A DNA stretch of 64,000 nucleotides. Origin: Hyphomicrobiales bacterium (GTDB lineage: Bacteria; Pseudomonadota; Alphaproteobacteria; Rhizobiales; Rhizobiaceae). The stretch spans positions 124,001-188,000 of the forward strand of contig UBUL01000011.1 of assembly GCA_900468625.1 (NCBI GenBank). Direction: 5' to 3'. The position numbers were made by a program, and so were the translations under genes. Numbering within the stretch: position 1 is the stretch's first letter; each line of letters opens with the position of its first letter. Of this stretch, positions 27,206 through 36,143 are shown piece by piece. The notes below the pieces were generated by a model. The model did not search any database. It was not told the DNA's origin and saw only the letters and a program-made list of their open reading frames with translations.

Positions 27206-27239
27206 TTCGAGCCGCTTGCCGATTGCAATGCGGCTCGAA
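27206..27239. terminator. Hairpin between convergent units
   Basis: TTCGAGCCGC (27206-27215) pairs perfectly with GCGGCTCGAA (27230-27239) over a 14-nt loop. It lies 40 bp after the permease stop and 12 bp after the dehydrogenase stop on the other strand. There is no T-run, so a two-way terminator is probable but not certain. Confidence 0.5.
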
Positions 27240-27250
27240 CCTCGCTGCCC

Positions 27251-29539
27251 TTACAGCAGTTTTTCCAGCGTAATCGGCAGATCGCGTACGCGCCGGCCGG
27301 TTGCGTGAAACACCGCATTGGCGATGGCGGGCGCCACGCCGACGATGCCGACTTCGCCGACGCCCTTACCGCCGAGCGCCGAGGCATTGTGATCGGGCAC
27401 GCCGACGGAGATCACCTGGATATCCGGGATGTCGGAGTTCGTCGGCACGAGATAGTCGCCCACATTGTTGTTGACGGTTCGTCCGTTGCGCGGATCGACC
27501 AATCCTTCCTCCAGAAGAGCCTGGCCGATGCCCATGATGATGCCGCCACGCCACTGGCTCTCGACCAGTCTGGGATTGTAAAGGCGGCCGCAATCGAAGG
27601 CGGAGACCATACGGGAGACACGCACCGTGCCGAAATCCTCGTCGATCCGCACTTCGGCAAAATGGGCGCACCAGCTATGCATGGAATAATCGCCCATGGT
27701 CGGCCCCTGAACTCTAGCCATGGTGGTCCAGGCCTGAAGCTGCTCCTGTGCATTCGTGCCGTCAGGCAAGGTGTTGCGCCGGACTTCGATCTCCTCGCGC
27801 TTTAGCGCTGACATCAGTTCGGCCAGCGTCAGCGACGGTGCCTCGCCGCGGGGGGCCGCGATGCGCCCCTCGGCGAAATTCAGCGTATTCGCCCCCGTCT
27901 CGCGGAATGGTGAATTGCCGTCGCTGAGAGCAAGGCCGATGAGTTCGTCGCGCGCCGCGACCGCAGCCTTGTGCACGGCTCCCATGATCGAGCCGGCGAG
28001 CATCGAGCCGCCGGCGATCGCCGAGCCCGGCAGGCGTGAATCGCCGAGATGGACGTCCACCTGATCGACCGGAATGCCGAAGACTTCCGCGGCGCTTTGC
28101 GCGAGGATCGTATAGGTCCCTTGCCCCATGTCGATGGCGCCGCTGACGACCTCCACCCGACCATTGGCAAGGATGCGTATCATGGCCTCACTCGGTGCCC
28201 GGATGACGGGGAACGTGCCGCAGCCGATGCCCCAACCGATCAGCGTCTTGCCATCGCGCATCGAGCGTGGCGCGTGGCTGCGCTTCGACCAGCCGAAGGC
28301 TTCGGCCCCTTCCGTCAGCGCCTCGCGCAGCCGGCGCGTCGACCATGGCTTGCCGGACTGGTAGTCGTGATCGGCGTAGTTCTTCAGTCTGAGCTCGAGC
28401 GGGTCCATGCCGAGCTTGTAGGCCAGTTCCTCGATCGCACATTCGATGCCGTAGGCGCTCGGGTTCTTGCCCGGACCGCGCAGGGCGCCTGGTGTCACGC
28501 TGTTGACTGGCACGACGCGATGCTGCGAGGAGAAATTCTCGACCTTGTAGAGGATCGACGTTGCCGCCCCCGTCTGTTCCGGCCAGTCGGCATCGAGCGA
28601 GGTTTCGCTGGCGCCGCGATGGACGATCGCCTGCAGAATACCGTCCTCGGTAGCGCCGAGCGCGATCTTCTGTCTGGTCGCGGCGCGCCCGCCATAGCTC
28701 GTGAAATTCTGCGGGCGGGTGACCGCGAGTTTCACCGGTCGGCCGAGCTTTCTGGCGGCCGCGATTGCGACAGCTCCATAGGCGAGCGGCACCGCCTTCG
28801 ATCCAAAACCGCCGCCGATGAAGGGCGAAATGATCCGGACATTGTCATAGGGCATGTCGAACCATTCGGAATACATGCGCGCCATGCCATGCGACCATTG
28901 GCTGGGTTCCCAGATGGTCAGCTGGTCGCCATCCCATTTCGCCGTCAACCCGTGCGGCTCCATCGCCACATGATATTCGCGCGGCGTCGAATATTCCGCT
29001 TCGATCCTGACCGCGGATGCGGCAAGAACTGCCTCGGCATCACCCCAGGCGATCGACAGCGGCTCCATGAGCTTGCCCTCGCCGGCATTCGGGTCGTTGA
29101 GGTCGGCGACATGCCTGCTCTCTTCATAGGTGATGCGCACCAGCCTGGCAGCCTCCGTCGCCAGTTCGCGGCTTTCGGCGACAACGGCTGCGATCGATTG
29201 CCCGTTGAAACGCACTTCGCGCGGCAGCGGATAATAAGGGCCGTCGGCGGGCTTGTTGCCGCCCCAGTCAGCCGAAAGCTTGAGACCGAGATCGTCCTCC
29301 GGCGTCAGCACCAGCAGTACGCCGGGCATCGCAAGCGCTGCCGAAGCATCGACCTTGACGACACGGCCAGCCGGAATCGTGCTCTGGATGAGGACGGCGT
29401 AGGCGAGATTTTCGACCGGATATTCCAGCGCGTAGGTCGCAGCCCCCGTCACCTTCATATTGCCTTCGAAGCGCGACTGACGACCGCCAACGGTACCGTC
29501 GGACGCGTCACCATGTTTGCGGGGTTCCATCATGGTCAT
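27251..29539 (-). CDS. Molybdenum-binding subunit of an aldehyde/xanthine dehydrogenase (PaoC/YagR-like)
   Basis: A 762-residue molybdenum hydroxylase large subunit. Cofactor motifs are GGGFGSKAVPLAYGAVAIAA, GALRGPGKNPSAYGIECAIEE, GAIDMGQGTYTILAQ and the catalytic glutamate in GGKGVGEVGIVG. Order and sizes of the three genes (2Fe-2S, FAD, Mo) and the iron-sulfur insert in the FAD subunit match the E. coli PaoABC aldehyde oxidoreductase rather than classic XdhABC. Its start overlaps the stop of the FAD gene by four bases. Substrate is probably aromatic or aliphatic aldehydes. No xdhC/paoD-type maturation gene is in the window. Confidence 0.87.
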   Translation of the reverse strand: MTMMEPRKHGDASDGTVGGRQSRFEGNMKVTGAATYALEYPVENLAYAVLIQSTIPAGRVVKVDASAALAMPGVLLVLTPEDDLGLKLSADWGGNKPADGPYYPLPREVRFNGQSIAAVVAESRELATEAARLVRITYEESRHVADLNDPNAGEGKLMEPLSIAWGDAEAVLAASAVRIEAEYSTPREYHVAMEPHGLTAKWDGDQLTIWEPSQWSHGMARMYSEWFDMPYDNVRIISPFIGGGFGSKAVPLAYGAVAIAAARKLGRPVKLAVTRPQNFTSYGGRAATRQKIALGATEDGILQAIVHRGASETSLDADWPEQTGAATSILYKVENFSSQHRVVPVNSVTPGALRGPGKNPSAYGIECAIEELAYKLGMDPLELRLKNYADHDYQSGKPWSTRRLREALTEGAEAFGWSKRSHAPRSMRDGKTLIGWGIGCGTFPVIRAPSEAMIRILANGRVEVVSGAIDMGQGTYTILAQSAAEVFGIPVDQVDVHLGDSRLPGSAIAGGSMLAGSIMGAVHKAAVAARDELIGLALSDGNSPFRETGANTLNFAEGRIAAPRGEAPSLTLAELMSALKREEIEVRRNTLPDGTNAQEQLQAWTTMARVQGPTMGDYSMHSWCAHFAEVRIDEDFGTVRVSRMVSAFDCGRLYNPRLVESQWRGGIIMGIGQALLEEGLVDPRNGRTVNNNVGDYLVPTNSDIPDIQVISVGVPDHNASALGGKGVGEVGIVGVAPAIANAVFHATGRRVRDLPITLEKLL

Positions 29540-30522
29540 GCAAGACCTCCCATCTTCAGAATGGCGCGGGCGATGACACGCGGCGCAAGTTCGATCTTGT
29601 AGCGGTTGCCGCCATGCGCGACGGCACCCTCCATGGCGAGACGGCTAGCCTTTTCGACCTCCTTCGGCACGAGCGCCTTGCCGATCAATGCCTGCTCGAC
29701 GACACGCGCTCGCCAGGGCTTGGTCGCGACGCCGCCGATGGCCACGCGAATATCGCGCACTGTCCTGCCGTCGGCTTCCAGCTCTAGGCCAACAGCGGCA
29801 CTCGCGGCAGCAAATTCGTAGGATTGTCGGTCGCGGACCTTGATGTAGGTGGAGTTCCGAGCAGCGGCGGAGCCAGGAATGGTAATGGCGGTAATGATTT
29901 CGCCGCTCTGCAGGGCGGTCTCCCTATCCGGTGTGTCACCGGGAAGGAGGAAGAAATCGTCGATGGCAACCTTGCGGCCATCCGTCTCGACTACGGCGTC
30001 AAACGCGACCAGGGCAACCGCCAGATCGCCGGGATAGGAGGCGATGCAGGCTTCGCTCGTTCCAAGCACGGCGTGATTGCGCGTCATACCGCCGATCGCC
30101 GAACAGCCCGAGCCGGGGGCACGCTTGTTGCAGGCTGCAAAGGCGCCGGGGTCGCGGAAATAGGAACAACGCGTCCGCTGCAGGAGGTTGCCGCCGATGG
30201 TCGCCATGTTGCGAAGCTGTGCGGAGGCGGCCAGGGACAGGGATTCGGAAACCGCCGGGAAAGCCGCGCGAATATCCTTGTGGTCGGCAACCTCGCTCAT
30301 CCTGGCGAGCGCGCCGATCCGGGCGCCGACTGCGTCGACCGTGATGCCGCTCATGCCGGAGAGATGAGTGATATCGATAACCGTATCGGGCTCACCCACG
30401 CCGCATTTGGCGAGATCGAGCAGTGTCGTGCCGCCGGCAAGCAGCATGGCGCCGGCCTGTTGCGCCGCCTGAGCGGCTTCGGCTGTCGATGTGGCGCGCA
30501 GATAGGAGAAGTTTCGCATCAT
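29536..30522 (-). CDS. FAD-binding subunit of the same dehydrogenase (PaoB/YagS-like)
   Basis: A 328-residue FAD subunit. FAD contacts are seen in AGAMLLAGGTTLLDLAKCGV and ATIGGNLLQRTRC. A cysteine-bearing insert, RCSYFRDPGAFAACNKRAPG then SGCSAI, matches the extra [4Fe-4S] site known in PaoB and 4-hydroxybenzoyl-CoA reductase-type subunits. The C-terminal domain begins around YEFAAASAAVGLE. It is the middle gene of a three-gene operon with ATGA overlaps on both sides. Confidence 0.87.
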   Translation of the reverse strand: MMRNFSYLRATSTAEAAQAAQQAGAMLLAGGTTLLDLAKCGVGEPDTVIDITHLSGMSGITVDAVGARIGALARMSEVADHKDIRAAFPAVSESLSLAASAQLRNMATIGGNLLQRTRCSYFRDPGAFAACNKRAPGSGCSAIGGMTRNHAVLGTSEACIASYPGDLAVALVAFDAVVETDGRKVAIDDFFLLPGDTPDRETALQSGEIITAITIPGSAAARNSTYIKVRDRQSYEFAAASAAVGLELEADGRTVRDIRVAIGGVATKPWRARVVEQALIGKALVPKEVEKASRLAMEGAVAHGGNRYKIELAPRVIARAILKMGGLA

Positions 30523-30992
30523 GCGACCTCCGCGGCCTGGCGCACCGCCGCAACGATGCTGTTATAGGCCCCGCACCGACAGAGATTGCCGGACATATAT
30601 TCGCGGATCTCCGCATCGGAACCTGCATGCCCTTCGCGGATGCAGGCGACGGCCGACATGATCTGGCCGGGCGTGCAATAGCCGCACTGGAAGGCGTCCT
30701 GCTCGATGAAGGCAGCCTGTACCGGATGCAGATCGCCGGCCTCGCTCGCCAGCCCCTCGATCGTCGTGATCTCGCGACCTTCGGCCTGCGCGGCGAGCGT
30801 CAGACAGGATAGTACGCGCTTACCGTCGACATGGCAGGTGCAGGCGCCGCACTGGCCCTGGTCGCAGCCCTTCTTGGTGCCGGTGAGTGAGAGATGCTCG
30901 CGCAACGCATCGAGAAGCGTCACACGCGGCTCGATATCGAGTTCGTGGCGCTGCCTGTTAATGTCGAGCGCGATATGGATGGTTCGTGTCAT
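30519..30992 (-). CDS. 2Fe-2S subunit of the same dehydrogenase (PaoA/YagT-like)
   Basis: A 157-residue small subunit with two [2Fe-2S] clusters. The plant-type N-terminal cluster uses GCDQGQCGACTCHVDGKRVLSC and the C-terminal one CGYCTPGQ and GNLCRCGAY. In contrast to E. coli PaoA there is no twin-arginine leader, so the complex should stay in the cytoplasm. It is the first gene of the operon; a 22-bp palindrome lies about 160 bp upstream. Confidence 0.9.
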   Translation of the reverse strand: MTRTIHIALDINRQRHELDIEPRVTLLDALREHLSLTGTKKGCDQGQCGACTCHVDGKRVLSCLTLAAQAEGREITTIEGLASEAGDLHPVQAAFIEQDAFQCGYCTPGQIMSAVACIREGHAGSDAEIREYMSGNLCRCGAYNSIVAAVRQAAEVA

Positions 30993-31153
30993 GATAAGCT
31001 CCTGCCATCGTCACGAAGATGAGACCTACGGAATCGAATAGAATCTGTCCGTCGGCCTACCGTTGCTATAGTTTCTTTCAGGAAGACGGAGCCGATGGAA
31101 TTCTGGCGTCATGGTCGGCTCTCGTCTGAATTAGGAAGCAAGGGCGCCACGAA

Positions 31154-31175
31154 TAAACGGAGGCGCCTCCGTTTA
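31154..31175. promoter_or_regulatory. 22-bp perfect palindrome, candidate operator
   Basis: Each half reads TAAACGGAGGC from the outside, with no spacer and no mismatch. It lies in the 538-bp gap between the divergent dehydrogenase operon and the NIPSNAP gene, 162 bp upstream of the former. The shape (AAACGGAG with dyad) is like operators of TetR-type repressors. No T-run follows, so it is not a terminator. The rest of the gap, 30993-31530, shows no gene; the NIPSNAP ribosome site AAGGAGG ends it. Confidence 0.6.
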
Positions 31176-31530
31176 AATTAATGCCTGGCTTGTTTTCGTC
31201 AAGTCCTGGCAAACGGGCAAATCTAGCTTTGAACCGACCGAGATGGAGGATGGGAGAAGAGGTGGAAGCCGAAAGAGCCTCTGCTATTTGTCCTCAATCG
31301 CCGCCGCTGCGTGCCGATGGGATCGAAAAGACCGATCAACATCCATCTACGGTGCGTGAAATCACTTGAAAAATGAATCGCATCCCTATTATGCTCAAAC
31401 TGAGCAATAGTGGCGCAAGCCCCGGATCTTCTTTTGATTCACCAACCTGCTGTTATCGCTTAGCTGCTTTTGAATCGGGCTTTCAGCAGTAGACTCCGCT
31501 TATCCTGAATTCGCTCAAGGAGGATTTTCT

Positions 31531-31878
31531 ATGATCCATGAAATGCGCATCTATACTTGCTTGCCGGGCAAGCTGCCAGCGCTCAAGGAGCGTTTCGAAA
31601 CGGCGACGCTGGCGATCTGGGACCGGCTCGGCATCCGCCCCCTCGGTTTCTGGACGACGATGATCGGGCCTTCCAGCAACGACCTCATCTATTTCCTCGA
31701 ATGGCAATCGCTGGAGGAGCGCGAGCGCAAATGGGCGGAGTTCGTGGCTGATCCGGCCTGGAAGGAGGCTAGCGCAAAGAGCGAGGCGGCAGGCCCGATC
31801 ATTGCCAATATCGCCAGTTCGATCCTGCAGCCGACTGGATTCTTTCGCCCTCTTATCTCCGTCGAGGCCGATGGCTGA
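31531..31878 (+). CDS. NIPSNAP-family protein
   Basis: A 115-residue protein of the NIPSNAP superfamily (dimeric alpha-beta barrel). It opens with MIHEMRIYTCLPGKLPALKERFE, typical of the family, and ends each half with FWTTMIGPSSNDLIYFLEWQS and WAEFVADPAWKEASAKSE. The ribosome site CAAGGAGG is nearly ideal. Bacterial members are small, often near oxygenase or dehydrogenase genes, and their reactions are unknown. Transcription is divergent from the Pao-like operon, so both might share the palindromic operator at 31154-31175. Confidence 0.82.
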   Translation: MIHEMRIYTCLPGKLPALKERFETATLAIWDRLGIRPLGFWTTMIGPSSNDLIYFLEWQSLEERERKWAEFVADPAWKEASAKSEAAGPIIANIASSILQPTGFFRPLISVEADG

Positions 31879-31888
31879 AGACGGATGG

Positions 31889-32065
31889 AAGAGCGGCTTC
31901 GAATTGAACCACAGCACGATCAGCCGCTAGGTCCTCGCCGATGCGCCGATGATCGAGAAGCGGTTGCGCCAGTTTCGCCGATCCCATTGCAGTTCGGTCC
32001 GGATCGATGAGATCTGTGTCGAGATACGCGGCAAGTGGCGCTATCGCTCGCTATTGAGGGATGGG
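31889..32065 (+). pseudogene. Relic of an IS6-family transposase
   Basis: In one frame the sequence reads FELNHSTISR, stop, VLADAPMIEKRLRQFRRSHC, SSVRIDEICVEIRGKWRYRS. This matches the middle of IS6-family transposases (ELNHSTIxRWVLxYAPMIEKRLRQFR...RIDETYxKIRGKWRYLYRA). The TAG stands where TGG (Trp) is expected. The DE of the catalytic triad's first Asp region is still visible, but the N-terminal part, the rest of the catalytic core and both inverted repeats are missing. The element is inactive; the remaining bases to 32297 show nothing else. Confidence 0.8.
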
Positions 32066-32297
32066 GAGCCATGGCCGGAGAACCAGAAAGCCGGGACAGG
32101 CCTGGCTTCCAGCTTCGAAAGCTATCTTTTCGGCAGGCGTGGCTGCCGCTTTTCAGTCGGCCGTTCTGGTCGCCGCCATTGTCGGCGGCCGGCTCCCGTT
32201 CTTTGTCCAAGTCGTCACAAGAGCCTAATAGACCTGTGATAAGTCCACCGGAATTCCAGACAATGCCAAACCTTTTGAACCAGAGAAGTTTCCTGTC

Positions 32298-33017
32298 ATG
32301 ACATACTCGCGCCGCGTCACAGCTCTTGCCGTATCCTTCCTTCCCCTCCTCTTTGCGCCGGCCTTTGCCGACTCCGACGTGCTGTGGAAGATCGTTCACG
32401 ACAAATGTGTAGTGCAGACCGCGCCCTGCCTCTCGGTAAATACGACCGAGCACTACGCGATGCTGAAGGATCTGCGGGGCGTTGCGCAAGTTCTGCTCAT
32501 TCCGACCGACAAGATCACGGGCATGGAGAGCGCGGCACTCCTCGATCCTGCAACGCATAATTTCTTTGCCGACGCTTGGGCCGAGCGGGGCGATGTCGAT
32601 GCTCGGCTGCCGCACGCGCTCCCGCGTGACGGCCTCAGCCTGGCCGTCAACGCGCAGCAGGCGCGCTCGCAGAACCAATTGCATATCCACGTCGATTGCC
32701 TGGGCGCCGATGCGCGGGCCGCGCTCAAGGCCGATGCCGACACGATCGGTGTCGATTGGGCACCTCTTCCTGATACCATCGCCGGCCATAAATTCACGGC
32801 GGTCCGGGTCAAGGGCGAGACATTGGGCGACTTCAATCCGTTCCTGGCGCTTGCCAAGACGTTGAAGGACCCGGCGAAGGAAATGGGCGATCACAATCTC
32901 GTGGTTGTCGGCGCCGATTTCGCCGACGGTCCCGGCTTCATCGTCCTCACCGATGTCGCAGCGCCCGGCATGGGCGGCGAGGACGTGCAGGACCATAGCT
33001 GCGCGATTACACATTAG
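32298..33017 (+). CDS. cdh: CDP-diacylglycerol pyrophosphatase
   Basis: A 239-residue exported enzyme of the Cdh family, which splits CDP-diacylglycerol to CMP and phosphatidate. Residues 1-24 form a signal peptide (LAVSFLPLLFAPAFA cleaved before DSD). The HIT-like catalytic motif is QNQLHIHVDCL, and the conserved DHSCAI lies at the C-terminus, next to two-domain features LWKIVHDKCV and PCLSV. Length fits the family (about 250). It stands alone in the window. It could alternatively hydrolyse other nucleotide pyrophosphate links in the periplasm. Confidence 0.82.
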   Translation: MTYSRRVTALAVSFLPLLFAPAFADSDVLWKIVHDKCVVQTAPCLSVNTTEHYAMLKDLRGVAQVLLIPTDKITGMESAALLDPATHNFFADAWAERGDVDARLPHALPRDGLSLAVNAQQARSQNQLHIHVDCLGADARAALKADADTIGVDWAPLPDTIAGHKFTAVRVKGETLGDFNPFLALAKTLKDPAKEMGDHNLVVVGADFADGPGFIVLTDVAAPGMGGEDVQDHSCAITH

Positions 33018-33294
33018 AAACAATAAGTTACGGCGCGGCCCGAAGACCGCATCGCCGCCCCGTCGGCCGGCGCGGACCTTGCTTCAGCGATCGAAATGAG
33101 CCTGAAAGCCGATTTATGAATCTGGCTTCTAACGTCTATCGCGATTCACCTACTAATCTTTTTGATGCGGTCGGTTCAGTGTTATGGTCCGGGTTGTGAG
33201 CCTGAGCTATGCGTCGTCCGATTGTCCAGCATTCAGATCATCGCGTAGCGCCTGGCATCGAAGGCTCGCCATCGAAAGCCTCAGGAGGCGCCGC

Positions 33295-33756
33295 GTGAAT
33301 CTTCAGATCAATAATCAATCCTACCAAGTCAATTCGGACGGAGACACGCCGCTCCTTTGGATCATCCGTGACGAGCTGGCCATGACCGGTACGAAATATG
33401 GGTGCGGGCTGGCACAATGCGGTGCCTGCTCGGTCCTCGTCGATGGAGAAGTCGTGCGCTCATGCGTAACGCCGCTCGACAGCGTCGCCGGCCGCCAGAT
33501 CACGACGATCGAAGCGATCGAAGCCGACCCTATCGGCAAGCGCGTGGTCGCCGCCTGGATCAAGCATCAGGTTCCGCAATGCGGCTACTGCCAATCGGGG
33601 CAGATCGTTGCCGCGACCGCGCTCCTCAAGCAAACGCCCAATCCCTCCGATGACGAAATCGCCGCGGCGATGATCAATCTCTGTCGATGCGGAACCTACA
33701 ACGCGATCAAGGCGGCGGTCAAAGATCTCTCCTCGAAAGAAGGACAAACGCTGTGA
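33295..33756 (+). CDS. 2Fe-2S subunit of an exported molybdenum hydroxylase (IorA-like)
   Basis: A 153-residue small subunit. Iron-sulfur motifs are GCGLAQCGACSVLVDGEVVRSC and, in the second domain, CGYCQSGQ and NLCRCGTY. These match the isoquinoline 1-oxidoreductase alpha (IorA) and nicotinate hydroxylase small-subunit group. The GTG at 33295 is chosen since AGGAGG stands seven bases before it; the frame is open further upstream but without a ribosome site. It has no signal of its own and probably rides out with the Tat-bearing large subunit. It overlaps the next gene by four bases. Confidence 0.87.
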   Translation: MNLQINNQSYQVNSDGDTPLLWIIRDELAMTGTKYGCGLAQCGACSVLVDGEVVRSCVTPLDSVAGRQITTIEAIEADPIGKRVVAAWIKHQVPQCGYCQSGQIVAATALLKQTPNPSDDEIAAAMINLCRCGTYNAIKAAVKDLSSKEGQTL

Positions 33757-36017
33757 CCGAAGCCAGCCGCAACCTTGTCCGCGAAAATGAATTCCCCATC
33801 GGATCTCCGGTCAATATCTCGCGCCGGCACTTTCTCCTGACCTCGGCCGGTGCCGCAGCCGGCGCATTCGTCCTCGGTTTCGGCGTGCCAGTCGGCTCCG
33901 CACGAGCCCAGCAGGCGGCAAACCCAATGCCTCCAGGCACCCGCGTTCCGGCATTCCTCGAAATCCGCCCGGACGGCACCATCCGTTTCACGAGCCCCTT
34001 CGTCGAAGGCGGTCAGGGCGTCTTCACGGCGATGGCCCAGATCGTCGGCGAGGAGCTTGATGCCGATCCTAAAACCTTCGTCGTCGAAAATGCACCGACG
34101 GGCAGCGACTATCTCGTCGTGCACGGCAAGATGCGCATTACCGGCGGCAGCATGTCGGTACGCACAAGCTACGAGACCATGCGCAGGCTGGGCGCGCTGG
34201 CGCGCAACATGATCCTGCAGGCGGCTGCAAAGCGCCTCAACGCACCCATCGCCGAGCTGACCACCGAGCCCGGCCGCGTGATCCATGCCGCATCGGGGCG
34301 GAGCCTCGCCTATGGCGATGTTGCTGCGGAGGCACTGGATCTGCCGGTTCCCGCCTCCGAAAGCGTGACACTTCGCGACCCGAGCAAATTCCGCTGGATC
34401 GGCAAACCGGTCGAACGGCTCGATATCCATGACAAATCGACGGGCAAGGCGGTCTACGCAATCGATTGCAAGGTCGAAGGCATGCTGCATGCCGCCGTCC
34501 AGCATGCGCCGCGCCTCGGTCTCACGATCGGCAGAATCCGTAACGAGGACCAGCTCAAGGCAATGCCGGGCGTCCATTCCGTCCATAGCCTGCCCGGCGC
34601 CGTTGCCGTCGTTGCCGAACGCTGGTGGAATGCCAAGCGCGCAGCCGAGGCGGCTCAAGTCGATTGGCGCGAACCGGGTCTCGATGCCAATGCCGCCCTC
34701 CGCTATATGCCCGCGGATTTCTCGACCTCGGCCTTCAACGACAAGCTCGCCAACGAGCCGGGAAACGGCAAGGAAGCGGAGAATGTCGGTGACATTGTCA
34801 AAGCGTTCGAAGGTGCGAAGACCGTCATTTCGGCAACCTATAAGAGCCAATATCTGCGTCACGCGCAGCTGGAGCCGCCATCCACCCTGGCCCGGTTCAA
34901 TCCGGACGGCAGTCTCGATGTCTGGCTGCCCAATCAGGCACCCGAGCAATTCCAGGCCGACATTGCCAAGCTGACGGGGCTCGATCCATCGAAGGTGAAG
35001 CTCCACAGCCCCATCCTGGGCGGCTTCTTCGGGCGGCACTTCCTCTATCCGTCCGCCAATCCCTATCCGCAAGCTATCCAGCTTGCAAAGGAGGTCGGGC
35101 GGCCGATCAAGCTCATCTGGAGCCGCGAGGAGGAGTTTCTGCGCGACCCCATGCGCCCGATGGCGGCCGTGCGCTTTCGTGGCGCCCTCGATGCCAGCGG
35201 CATGCCCGTCGCGCTCGAGGCAATCAGTGCGTGCGAAGGACCGACTGAAAGCGTTTTCGGTCACAAGGAGGATTCGCTCGATCCAACCGCTCTTGAGGGT
35301 CTGACCGGCAAATCCTACGCCATCCCGAACTACCGCATCGCCCAGATCTATGTGAAAAACCCGGCGACGCTCGCCTATTGGCGCTCGGTGGGCAACTCCA
35401 TGAACGACTTTTTCTATGAGACGTTCCTGGACGAGCTGGCCGACAAGGGCGGGCAAGACCCTTATGAGCTGCGGCTCAAGCTGCTGCAGAAGAACGAGCG
35501 GCTGAGCAACCTGTTGAAGGCCGCTGGCGATCTCTCCGGCGGCTGGAAGCGCGGTCCCTTCACAGCGGACGACGGTTCGCGTCGGGCACGCGGCGTGGCC
35601 ATGGCCTCTCCGTTCGGCAGCCATACGGCGGCGATTGCCGAAGTCTCCATCCGCAACGGTCGGGTCGTCGTGCACGATGTCTGGGAAGCGATTGATCCCG
35701 GCAGCATCGTCAATCCGGCGATCATCGAAGCACAGGTCAATTCGGCGACAGCACTCGGAATGTCGCAGGTGCTGATGGAGGAAGCCGTCTACAAGAACGG
35801 CGAGCCGGTCGCCCGCAATTACGACCTTTATCCGATCCTGCCGCCGGACCGCATGGCCCGCGTCCACGTCCGCATCGTCGAAAGCGGCGCCGAGATGGGC
35901 GGTATCGGCGAGCCGGGGCTCCCGGCAATCCCGCCGGCGGTCGCCAATGCGGTGTCCACGCTGACGGGCAAGCGAATACGCAGCATGCCTCTCTCCAATT
36001 ACACCTTTGAAAGCTAA
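33753..36017 (+). CDS. Tat-exported molybdenum subunit (IorB-like aldehyde/aromatic hydroxylase)
   Basis: A 754-residue large subunit. A twin-arginine signal, SRRHFLLTSAGAAAGAFVLG, ends at about residue 50 (SARAQQ). Cofactor motifs include GGQGVFTAMAQIVGEELD, GGSMSVRTSYETMRRLGA, HSPILGGFFGRHFLY and, at the end, GAEMGGIGEPGLPAIPPAVAN with the catalytic Glu. The IorB/membrane aldehyde dehydrogenase group feeds electrons to c-type cytochromes, and a triheme cytochrome gene follows. The GTG start at 33753 overlaps the stop of the small subunit. Substrate cannot be fixed: N-heterocycles or aldehydes. Confidence 0.87.
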   Translation: MTEASRNLVRENEFPIGSPVNISRRHFLLTSAGAAAGAFVLGFGVPVGSARAQQAANPMPPGTRVPAFLEIRPDGTIRFTSPFVEGGQGVFTAMAQIVGEELDADPKTFVVENAPTGSDYLVVHGKMRITGGSMSVRTSYETMRRLGALARNMILQAAAKRLNAPIAELTTEPGRVIHAASGRSLAYGDVAAEALDLPVPASESVTLRDPSKFRWIGKPVERLDIHDKSTGKAVYAIDCKVEGMLHAAVQHAPRLGLTIGRIRNEDQLKAMPGVHSVHSLPGAVAVVAERWWNAKRAAEAAQVDWREPGLDANAALRYMPADFSTSAFNDKLANEPGNGKEAENVGDIVKAFEGAKTVISATYKSQYLRHAQLEPPSTLARFNPDGSLDVWLPNQAPEQFQADIAKLTGLDPSKVKLHSPILGGFFGRHFLYPSANPYPQAIQLAKEVGRPIKLIWSREEEFLRDPMRPMAAVRFRGALDASGMPVALEAISACEGPTESVFGHKEDSLDPTALEGLTGKSYAIPNYRIAQIYVKNPATLAYWRSVGNSMNDFFYETFLDELADKGGQDPYELRLKLLQKNERLSNLLKAAGDLSGGWKRGPFTADDGSRRARGVAMASPFGSHTAAIAEVSIRNGRVVVHDVWEAIDPGSIVNPAIIEAQVNSATALGMSQVLMEEAVYKNGEPVARNYDLYPILPPDRMARVHVRIVESGAEMGGIGEPGLPAIPPAVANAVSTLTGKRIRSMPLSNYTFES

Positions 36018-36047
36018 GGCGCAGCTTACCCTGCGCCAAGTACAGCT

Positions 36048-36085
36048 CCGGCTCTCGACCCATTTCTGGTTCGAGAGCCGGTTTT
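36048..36085 (+). terminator. Intrinsic terminator between the Mo subunit and the cytochrome gene
   Basis: CCGGCTCTCGA (36048-36058) pairs perfectly with TCGAGAGCCGG (36071-36081), followed by TTTTG. A second, weaker hairpin, GGCGCAG/CTGCGCC, sits just before it at 36018-36037. The terminator lies inside what gene function suggests is one operon, 60 bp upstream of the cytochrome start. Confidence 0.8.
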
Positions 36086-36143
36086 GTCGACTCCCCCATT
36101 AGCCGCCTACGAAATCCCGAAGCAAAGATGTGAGGGCACACCC

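Noticed and set aside
28049..29602. A 517-codon plus-strand frame over the Pao-like molybdenum subunit
   Set aside because: Shadow of the sense gene; no ribosome site and no recognisable domain.
31181..31369. 62-codon open frame in the gap before the NIPSNAP gene
   Set aside because: No ribosome site, odd composition, and it overlaps a likely promoter region.
33696..35867. A 723-codon open frame antisense to the exported molybdenum subunit
   Set aside because: It is the mirror of a real high-GC gene; the sense strand has cofactor motifs and a Tat signal, while the antisense product shows no domain and is rich in Arg, His and Gly as such shadows are.
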